A DNA stretch of 64,000 nt, from assembly GCA_024509875.1 (NCBI GenBank), contig JAMPIV010019837.1, positions 62,001 through 126,000 on the forward strand. The letters are read 5' to 3'. The notes below the pieces were generated by a model that was not told the DNA's origin, made no database searches, and was given only the letters and a program-made list of their open reading frames with translations. This document shows, one piece after another, positions 56,714 to 64,000 of this stretch. The first letter of the stretch is position 1; the number at the start of each line of letters is the position of its first letter. The translations under genes were made by a program, and so were the position numbers. Origin of the DNA: Oreohelix idahoensis (Eukaryota; Mollusca; Gastropoda; Stylommatophora; Oreohelicidae).

Positions 56714-58811
56714 CTGTTGTTGATCTACCAGCTCGGAATCTACACTGTGACTCTGGATATATGTGCTCAGCTAACTTGTGTAGTCACATTAAGATGACTG
56801 GCAAAAACCTTACAAACAATACTAATGAGAGAGATGCCTCTGTAGTTATTGCAATCACTTCTGTTTCCTTTATTTTTATACTGTTACAATCTTGGCATCT
56901 CGCATGACTTGAGGAATAGTTGTCTCTTCCCAGCACTGGCACAGCACCCTATGCAGGGGATGTAATCAACAAAAGACATGATCTTTTCTCTCCACCAGCT
57001 TCAGGAAAAATCGAGAGCAGAAAAGGCCCTTATATATTGCCTTTATAGACCTCACAAAAGCATTTGACCTAGTTAGTAGGGATTCATTCATTCATAACCC
57101 TCCACTCCCAAAGGAGCATAGGCCTTCAACAAACACATGCCAAGTCCTCCTGTCACGTGCCATCATCATCATAACCCTCCACTCCCAAAGGAGCATAGGC
57201 CTTCAACAAACACATGCCAAGTCCTCCTGTCACGTGCCATCATCATCATAACCCTCCACTCCCAAAGGAGCATAGGCCTTCAACAAACACATGCCAAGTC
57301 CTCCTGTCACGTGCCATCATCATCATAACCCTCCACTCCCAAAGCAGCATAGGCCTTCAACAAACACATGCCAAGTCCTCCTGTCCCGTGCCATCATCAA
57401 GTCCTCCTGTCACGTGCCATCATCAAGTCCTCCTGTCACGTGCCATCATCAAGTCCTCCTGTCACGTGCCATCATCAAGTCCTCCTGTCACATGCCATCA
57501 TCAAGTCCTCCTGTCACGTGCCATCATCTCAAGTTCTGTCCACATTCTCCTTATCATTGTCACCCTCTGTTTCCAGCTCTCTTCTCCTTGTACTTCTTGG
57601 TCTACCTCTGCCTGTCTTACCCTGGGGGGTTCCAGAACAAGGACTGTAGGGATGGACTTTCCAAATCCTACTGAAAATAGGCTGCCCTGCTAACTTGCTA
57701 GAAATGATAAAGTCATTCCATGATGACATGAAGGGAACAGTCCAACATGCTGGAAGCACATCACAACCCTTTGACATATGAAATGTTCTGGCTCCAACCC
57801 TCTTCGGGATCTTCTTTGCCTTACTCCTGAAACATGCATTCAGAGATGCAGCTGAAGGAATATGCCTTGACACTAGGTCACATGACCGTCTGATTAATCT
57901 TTCAAGGCTGAAGGAATATGCCTTGACACTAGGTCACATGACCATCACATGATTTTTCAAGGCTGAAGGCAAAAACCAAAATCAGAATGGTCACTATAAG
58001 GAGCTTCAGAGCTTGATGAATCACGTGACCCAAGCATGCAAGGTCATTGACCTGACAATAAGTCTATAGAAAACAAATGTGCTGAGTCAGGATGTGGGTG
58101 CTGCACCAGTTATCACTATTGATAACTATGAATTGGACACAGAAATTGACAGCCAAATTGGCAAAGCTGCAGCTACCTTTGCCTGCCTCACATCACATGT
58201 TTGGGGAAACTACAAACTCACAACGAAGACCAAGGCTACGGTATATAATGCCTGCATCACTAGCACTCTCCAATATGGCAGCGAGACTTGGACAACCTAT
58301 GCTAAGCAAGAAAAAAAGGCTCAATACCTTCCATTTACAGTGTCTATGCCCCATCCTCATGGAAAGATAAAGTGACTAATGTCGAGGTGTTGTCACATGC
58401 TGGCCTTCAAAGCATGTATAACACTGCTTAGACAGCACAGACTATGCTGGCTTGGCCATGTCCGCCGCATGGAAGATGGTCGCATCCCGAAAGATATCTT
58501 CTATGGGCAACTAGCAGATGGCAAGAGAGCAGTTGGGCGACCGCAGCTGAGGTTCAAAGATGTGTGCAAGAGAGATATGAGGGCACTGGACATAAATCCA
58601 GCAACGTAGGAGGATGAAGCTGCGGATCCCACCAAGTGGCAATGCTATTTACAGCACCACCTCAGATTGAATGAAAAGAAGCTCACATAACAAGCCGAAG
58701 AGAGGAGAACACGTAAAAAGGAGTATCAGGAAAATAAGCAGCTGAGGGCTATCACATCAGGGGCACATTCCCATAGTCAGTTATGACTGAAGGGGCTATT
58801 ATTATTATGAC
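56714..58811 (+). mobile_element. LINE with 5' inversion, in intron
   Basis: Flanked by AAACTTATGT at 56704-56713 and 58812-58821. The left part (56714 to about 56960) is RT on the minus strand: TTIPQVMRDAKIVTV, GNRSDCNNYRGISLISIVCK, CRFRAGRSTTD. The right part (about 56961-58811) resumes on the plus strand at the next residues (MIFSLHQLQEK, YIAFIDLTKAFDLVS). Then come a nested insertion, LLEMIKSFHDDMKGTVQ, VLAPTLFGIFFALLLKHAF, SLQYGSETWTTY-type and WLGHVRRMEDGRIPKDIF. It is a relative of the LINE at 25031. The catalytic FADD region is missing or decayed. Confidence 0.8.
57084..57645 (-). mobile_element. LINE 3'-end fragment with tandemly amplified terminus
   Basis: Inserted in RT motif A of the surrounding LINE, flanked by GTAGGGAT (57076-57083 and 57646-57653). 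Minus strand: CSGTPQGKTGRGRPRSTRR (57640-57570), the same C-terminus as 30870-30960. The 3' part consists of six 25-26-bp copies of AAGTCCTCCTGTCACGTGCC + ATCATC (57395-57535) and then four 77-bp units (57098-57400), ending in an (ATGA)n tail. Non-coding apart from the small C-terminal piece. Confidence 0.8.
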
Positions 58812-58865
58812 AAACTTATGTAGCCAAAATATGATTTTAAAGTAATAACATTGCTATTATAATAC

Positions 58866-58968
58866 CTTTCTCATCTCCAAATAAGCATAACTGTTGTTGA
58901 CTTTCTGGCATGTCCAAGAAGTCAGTATACTGTATCTCAGTTTTAGTACAGCTGTTGTCACAATCAGC
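58866..58968 (-). CDS. Zinc-finger gene, upstream coding exon
   Basis: 103 nt between TTTGTTTCAG and GTATTATAAT on the minus strand. It encodes 34 residues (ADCDNSCTKTEIQYTDFLDM then PESQQQLCLFGDEK) plus one base. That base joins the first two of the 55963 exon to make a Gly codon, giving [11 protein letters not shown], so phase and frame agree. Acidic, probably a linker ahead of the fingers. The exon with the initiator Met was not found; it may lie beyond the CACTG element at 59400-61603 or outside the window. Confidence 0.78.
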
Positions 58969-59396
58969 CTGAAACAAATTTTGACCAATCCTGGCATTTA
59001 TTACACATCATCATCATCACTTGTAGCTCACAAAACAGCCTAGGTCTTTGTTACGGTATTATTATTAATGTCGTCTGCTATGGTTGGCAGTGCGCAATTT
59101 TTAGGGTGATAGAAACTAATATAGATTGACGGTGATACTTCACGGATTGTTGAATGCATTCACACGGTCAAATTATGACGTGTTAGCATTGATAAGGTCA
59201 CGCTTCGTGACTTAGATACTAGACCCTTTTTACGTTGACCATCAAGCTGTAAAGACGTGTCTTATATCCTTCCAGTGTTGGGCGTTGTATTGCCGCATAT
59301 ATATATTTACTTAGAATTAAGGACACAGGGTCAGTCCAGAGTTATGTTATAAGGATGAAATGATAAGGTTAGTATATAACCGAATTCAAGGAAGGA
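58969..59396. other. Intronic or intergenic spacer
   Basis: No further exon that I can support. Short (ATC)n at about 59008. Confidence 0.4.
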
Positions 59397-59399
59397 TTA

Positions 59400-61603
59400 C
59401 ACTGACTAACAAAAAAAAATTTTTTTTTTCTTTCTCTAACATTTCTATGTTTTTCTGGTCAATTTTAATGCGCTGTTTTTAAATCTGCAAACCGTTTTTC
59501 TCTATCAGGTTGGGATCTCTAGAAATATGCAACTGAAGTTTTTTAACAACGCATACAGTATTACAACATCATTTGTACAAGAAGTATAACAGTTATGTAG
59601 GCTTGAATTTCTTTGCAGTCGACTTTCGTCGGTGAATGGCATGTGGTACATCGCGATGAAGCATCCAACAATAATCGGCAAGCATGGTCACACTCCACCG
59701 TCCTTGATAACGTGACTCCATTACGGCGATATCTTGATGGAATCGTTCTCCATGTTCATCGCTGACTTCGCCAAGGTTTTCAGGGAAAAAGTCAAGATGC
59801 AAATCGAGCAAATGGATTTTGAGGGACATGTTACAGCCCATAATTCTGTATGCATCTATGCACTGCTTAACAATATGCACATAGTCGACAGATTTGTGAT
59901 TTCCCAGAAAGTTATCGACGATCGATTTGTATGCCATCCATGCGCGAAGTTCACTACCATGTAACAAGTTCTCGAATTGTTTGTCTGCAATAACTTTCCT
60001 AATCTGAGGTCCTACAAAGATACCTTCCTTTATCTTTGTATCGCTAATCTTTGCATCGCTAATTTGCGGAAACTTTTCTCGAAGATAAGCGAAAGCTTTG
60101 CTCGTTTTATCTAACGCTTTTACGAAATTCTTCATGAGCCCCAACTTTATATGTAGCGGTGGTAAAATGATGCTGTCTTTGTTAACTAATGGCTCGTGTA
60201 TTACATTTTTATGCCCGAGCTGCATACGATCCCTGATAGGCCACACCTTTCTTGCATAATGTTCCTGTCTGTTGCGGCTGTCCCATTCACATAGGAAGCA
60301 ACAAAATTTAGTATACCCAGTCTGCATTCCCGTGAGAATTGCAATGACCTTTAGGTCACCACAAATCCGCCATTGGTAGTCATTGTACTTTATTTTTGCC
60401 AAATGTATAGCCATATTGTCATAAGTTTCTTTCATATGAACAGAGTAGGCGACTGGAATTGATGAAAATAAATTTCCATTATGCAATAACACGGCTTTTA
60501 GACTAGTCTTGGAAGAGTCGATGAAAAGTCGCCATTCGTTGACTATGTGCTCAAGACCGAGGTGCACCATTAGACCTTTTACATCTTTGCAATAGCAAAT
60601 GTTATCATCCATCTCAAAGTATTGAACAAGTTCTCTGTGTCTATGATGAAATTTAGATATCAGAGTATTGGGCGCTAAAAGATTCCATTCTTTGAGTCGC
60701 GAACCGAGTAATTCCGCTTGTTCTTTGGTGAGAGCGAGATCACGTATTAGATCTGAAAGTTCTGAATAGTTAATTAAAATTAAGTGAACCCCATCATTCA
60801 CTGGTACATAATCCGAGTCAGAATTAGTTTCTAAAGCAGGTAAACTATCACTTTCTGATGGTTCATTCACGTCCAACGGATATTGTTCTGGTGGAACTGG
60901 GATCGGACACGTGATTGGATCATGAGGCACTGGTTTCGAAACCGATTCAATATTTGGATAAACCACAGACTTTCTAGTTTTAAAAGTGAAACCATAGATA
61001 TTTGTCAAGCAGAAGTAACAATCAGTAGCGTGATTTGTCGGTTCACGCCATATTACTGGCACTCCAAAAGGCATCGACTTATGCTTCGGCGATTTTCGTA
61101 ACCAACCTGCCAATGTATTTGCACAAGTCGAACAAACTGCATTTGGCTTCCAAGATTTATTTGCATCATCAACTTTCGAATCGAAATAAAGTTCATATGC
61201 TTTCTTTAGCAATGGTGTAAAGTTTTTTTGGTGAACACGATCGGTAAAATATCCGCACACGTAACAGAACAGATCAGCCGAATTTCTACAACTTCTAGAA
61301 GCCATATTTCACTCAGAATTATTTCAAAATACAGTAACTATTTGAAATATAACGTAACATATGTCATGCATCTTTTAGCAGTATAAAAAAGTAGAATTAT
61401 TTTGCATTTTATAAATTTTTAAAAAGTTATATAGTAAAAATGAAACGGGGCAAATAACGGTTTCCCAAAAATATATTTATTCACAAATATCTTAAGAACC
61501 CGACGTGATAGAGATAAACGGATTTCAAATTTGAAATCAGCGCAAGAAACTGACCTAAGAACACTTATTCTTATATAAGAAAGAAAAATGTTGTTTGTCA
61601 GTG
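59400..61603 (-). mobile_element. CACTG-ended TIR DNA transposon, copy B (intact ORF)
   Basis: 2204 bp, opposite orientation to copy A. Ends CACTGACTAAC at 59400 and, on the minus strand, CACTGACAAACAAC from 61603. Flanked by TTA at 59397-59399 and 61604-61606. Similar to copy A from end to end, including the non-coding margins. It lies upstream of the zinc-finger exon at 58866, possibly in another intron. Because the ORF is uninterrupted and both ends are present, this copy could be autonomous. Confidence 0.88.
59593..61305 (-). CDS. Putative transposase of the CACTG element
   Basis: 570 residues, the only gene of the element. N-terminus: CYVC (14-17) and CSTCANTLAGWL (58-69), a C-x2-C / C-x2-C spacing resembling ZAD-type zinc modules; another C-x2-C at 96-99. 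A poorly conserved acidic linker (130-175) follows. Core: FIDSSKTSLKAVL with D263, CGDLKVIAILTG with D317, FCCFLCEWDSR (335-344), LPPLHIKLGLMKNFVKAL (381-398) and VSDEHGERFHQDIA with E520. I infer D263, D317 and E520 as a DDE triad with an insertion carrying the zinc ligands, by analogy with CMC/KDZ transposases. Residues 418-425 hold a 4-residue duplication absent from copy A. I recall similar unnamed proteins in arthropods and cnidarians. Confidence 0.75.
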   Translation of the reverse strand: MASRSCRNSADLFCYVCGYFTDRVHQKNFTPLLKKAYELYFDSKVDDANKSWKPNAVCSTCANTLAGWLRKSPKHKSMPFGVPVIWREPTNHATDCYFCLTNIYGFTFKTRKSVVYPNIESVSKPVPHDPITCPIPVPPEQYPLDVNEPSESDSLPALETNSDSDYVPVNDGVHLILINYSELSDLIRDLALTKEQAELLGSRLKEWNLLAPNTLISKFHHRHRELVQYFEMDDNICYCKDVKGLMVHLGLEHIVNEWRLFIDSSKTSLKAVLLHNGNLFSSIPVAYSVHMKETYDNMAIHLAKIKYNDYQWRICGDLKVIAILTGMQTGYTKFCCFLCEWDSRNRQEHYARKVWPIRDRMQLGHKNVIHEPLVNKDSIILPPLHIKLGLMKNFVKALDKTSKAFAYLREKFPQISDAKISDTKIKEGIFVGPQIRKVIADKQFENLLHGSELRAWMAYKSIVDNFLGNHKSVDYVHIVKQCIDAYRIMGCNMSLKIHLLDLHLDFFPENLGEVSDEHGERFHQDIAVMESRYQGRWSVTMLADYCWMLHRDVPHAIHRRKSTAKKFKPT

Positions 61604-61606
61604 TTA

Positions 61607-62064
61607 TTAATCAGTTCATGATATTGTATTCGTCAGACTCATACGCTCACTACCGGCTGTTGGAATCCCCAGCAGCGCGTGCATATAGCTATGACGTTCT
61701 GTCGACATTAATTCATTAGGACACGGACTGAGGATAATATTTATTCAATTAAATTAACATGCAGAAGTATTATTGAGATGACTTGTATCATGACATCGTC
61801 AAATATATGTTGTAATTAAATTATGTCAGATGGACTCAAAATTACCAAGGACTTATCAATTCAATACCATTGACTTGTTACTTAGTTTGACCCAGAATTC
61901 GCGTACTATTCTATTGATGCACGATAGTCTGAAAGAATGAATGAGAATCAAAGAAAAGTCAAGACATGGCCAGACCTTGCAATACTCATTATCAATAATA
62001 AGTTGGACATTGATATGCAAGGGACAAATGATAATGAAACCACAAACAACTGATGCTGTAGCAA
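61607..62064. other. Spacer without recognised gene
   Basis: No supported feature. Confidence 0.4.
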
Positions 62065-62330
62065 ATTGATGCTGCAACAGTCTTCAACAAATGTCTGCCA
62101 ACTCCTCTTGTTGTATACTATCAGCTCAAGGTGTCTCCATGACTGACTTATATCTTTGACTTTGTTATCCAGTTCTCTACTATGTGTGTTTTTGAATCTC
62201 CCAAAACCTCTTTTACCCTGGACATTTCAGAATGCTATAAACAAGAGCTATATAATTGAACGGCCTTGACACTGGAATATAAGCTTGAGATTTTTTGTGT
62301 TGGACTTGATTTCTCTTTGTATTTGTGACA
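62065..62330 (-). pseudogene. LINE 3'-end fragment
   Basis: Minus strand, frame-broken: SNTKNLKLIFQCQGRSII-type start, then GDSKTH..ENW, SWRHLELIVYNKR and SWQTFVEDCCSI, the decayed C-terminus of an RTE-type ORF. The segment near 62300 (TGTTGGACTTGATTTCTC) is shared with the fragment at 15180-15200. Confidence 0.55.
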
Positions 62331-62339
62331 CATGTAATA

Positions 62340-63610
62340 CACAGTTTTTAAATGCTATAGAGCAGAAGGTCAACAAGTTCATGAGGAAATGGCTAGGGTC
62401 ACCACCAGGTCTGTCAGATGTAGCACTGTACTGCCAAAAGTCAAAACGTCTGCTTCCTTTCAAGTCTGTTGTTGCAGAGTACAAAGTTGGATAGGCAAGA
62501 ATTGCAATGATGCTACGTGAGTCAGCTGATGACGTGGTTAAGTCCATTCAGCCAACACTGAAAATGGGAAGGAAGTGGAGAGTGGAAGAAGCTGTTGATG
62601 CAGCCCAAGTGTCACTCAAACTGAGGGAGGTTATCGTTACACACAAACGAATAGACGGGGATTTGGTCATGGAGACATCCACTGGTGGTCCAAAGCATCA
62701 AGCAGAGAGTGCAGAGACATGGTAGTTCAGGAGATACAAGGAGCTGAGAATGATAAGAGGTTGCAAAAAGCAGTGCAGCAGGTCCAACAAGGCCAATAGA
62801 CTACATGGGAAGGAGCCTGCAGAGGTCCTTGACATGGAATGATATATGGCATATGGCACCTCTTAGGCTCAGCTTTGTTGTTAGATCAATGTATGACCTG
62901 CCATCGGCCGCAAACCTTGTGAGACGGGGAAAGTCGGATGATGAGCAGTGCCCCTTGTGCCATGGGAGGCAGACACTTGAACATGTGCTCTCAGTGTGTA
63001 AGGTGTCATTAGGGCAAGGGCGATACACATGGCGCCACAACAAAAAGCTAAATGAGATGGCTGCGACAATAGATCTGGCAAGGATGAAGGCGAATAGCAA
63101 TGTAAGGCCAAACACATACTTTCTAAGAGCAGGAAAGTCAGCACACCCAAAACCGAGTAAATCAGGTAGCAGTGTACCATCCCTCCTTGACTGTGCAAAT
63201 GACTGGGAGACGGCGGTAGACCTACCTGGATGAGGGGCATATCCAGAGAGTATCAGGAAATCTCAAAGACGGCTGGATATAGTGCTGCATTCTTCATCAT
63301 TGCACTAGGTTATATTGATTGAACTGACCGTGCCATTTGAATCCAGATTGGAAAAGCAACATTTGTTCAAAGTGGCCAAGTAAAGTGATCTGGCCGCAGA
63401 TTTGAGACACGAATGGTTCACTGCAAGGGTCATGGCTGTTGAGGTGGGTGCAAGAGGGCTCGTGACTGCATAAGTGTATGATTTATTGAAACTGTTGGGG
63501 CTGAGGGGACAGTTGAGACCAAGGGCACTGAAAAGGCTTAGTGAAACTGCGGAAAAGGCATCATGCTGGCTGTGGAACAACCACAATGGGCTATGGAACT
63601 CGGGACAGTA
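62340..63610 (+). pseudogene. LINE C-terminal region with REL-endonuclease-like domain
   Basis: Frames 62285-62494, 62507-62725 and 62805-63233 and decayed sequence to 63610. Motifs: NKFMRKWLGSPPGLSDVALY, KMGRKWRVEEAVDAAQ, LTWNDIWHMAPLRLSFVVRS, then a CPLCHGRQTLEHVLSVC zinc module (63-kb region). QRRLDIVLHSSS and LIELTVPFESRLEK follow, which look like the PD and ExT/K elements of a PD-(D/E)xK nuclease, and finally KLLGLRGQLRPRALKRLSET and ASCWLW. Order and motifs fit the C-terminus of R2/NeSL-type LINEs, whose restriction-like endonuclease follows the RT. Stops and shifts show it is dead; the RT itself lies upstream and is missing. Confidence 0.6.
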
Positions 63611-64000
63611 AACTCTGCAGTACAGAAAACATCAGGAATACTTCTAAGTCCACAATACGTTGAGTTTTTCGGTGTACTGGTGAAAGGGCTGTGACTGATG
63701 GGCAACATGAGGCATACATTATAAGAGGTGTTGGGCACAGAATTACAGTGGCTAGCCTCGTCGGCTTCGTGCAGGTGTGTCAGTGTCCATCCCTAGTTGG
63801 TGTGCTGCGGAATGAACGGAATAATTTGTCTTCTCTTTGGTTACTTTCACAACTGCCTCCACAGCTGGTAGAGTTGTGGATTTTAAAGTTGCTACCAAAG
63901 TGAAATGGGTTTATTTTCGATACAAAACAGGCGGCTGAGACACTTGGGAGTCATGACCCAAGTGGGCCTGCCCCCCTTAGAGTGTAAAGGAGTATACTGG
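63611..64000. other. Probable LINE 3' tail or flank
   Basis: Continues after the last recognisable LINE coding sequence. The 63691-63903 frame has no family signature. Window edge. Confidence 0.35.

Larger units (their letters stand above)
55964..58865 (-). other. Intron of the zinc-finger gene
   Basis: Inferred from the donor at 58865 (AAAG/GTATT) and acceptor at 55964 (TTACAG/GTG), read on the minus strand. Contains the LINE at 56714-58811. 56007-56700 holds nothing else that I recognise. Confidence 0.75.

Overview
This is animal nuclear DNA, most likely from a lophotrochozoan. A gastropod-like mollusc is my guess from the mix of repeats (low confidence, not a database match). The evidence is a multi-finger C2H2 gene with phased introns, tRNA-headed SINEs, RTE-type LINEs, a hAT element, Gmr1-like LTR elements and many minisatellites. 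There is no bacterial operon structure, rRNA, CRISPR array or independent tRNA gene. Almost every recognisable coding region belongs to a mobile element. The one convincing host gene is a zinc-finger gene on the minus strand (terminal exon 53610-55963, upstream exon 58866-58968).

Layout. 1-5890: decayed minus-strand Gmr1-like LTR retrotransposon (gag, protease, integrase, then reverse transcriptase), with copy A of a CACTG-ended DNA transposon inserted in gag (2857-5018). 7136-11126: minus-strand RTE-like LINE that landed in a minisatellite and is split by a 1.36-kb insert carrying a SINE. 11593-13929: second RTE copy with a twin-priming-type inversion. 15650-31075: a nest of insertions. A LINE was hit by a hAT element (15711-30785, 8-bp TSD). 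The hAT was hit by an LTR retrotransposon (15949-29585, 5-bp TSD). The 3' LTR of that was hit by a 4.1-kb LINE (25031-29134, 9-bp TSD). A SINE sits in the hAT tail.

31068-48590: dominated by tandem arrays (degenerate trinucleotide tracts and units of 66, 68, 47, 26/23, 98 and 69 bp), with LINE fragments, a second SINE copy and a hAT terminal exon between them. 48800-50686: unrecognised minus-strand coding candidate with a 78-bp in-frame repeat. 53610-58968: zinc-finger gene, with a twin-primed LINE in its intron that itself carries another LINE fragment. 59400-61603: copy B of the CACTG transposon, with an intact 570-residue ORF. 62065-63960: LINE remnants.

Most interesting. The CACTG element has two copies with matching inverted ends and TTA duplications. 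Copy A's empty site restores the interrupted gag frame. Its single protein is not a transposase I can assign to a named family; I infer a CMC/CACTA-like DDE enzyme with a ZAD-like N-terminal zinc module. Second is the LTR element at 15949-29585, which has gag, protease and integrase but no reverse transcriptase, although PBS-position, PPT, LTR and TSD signals are in place.
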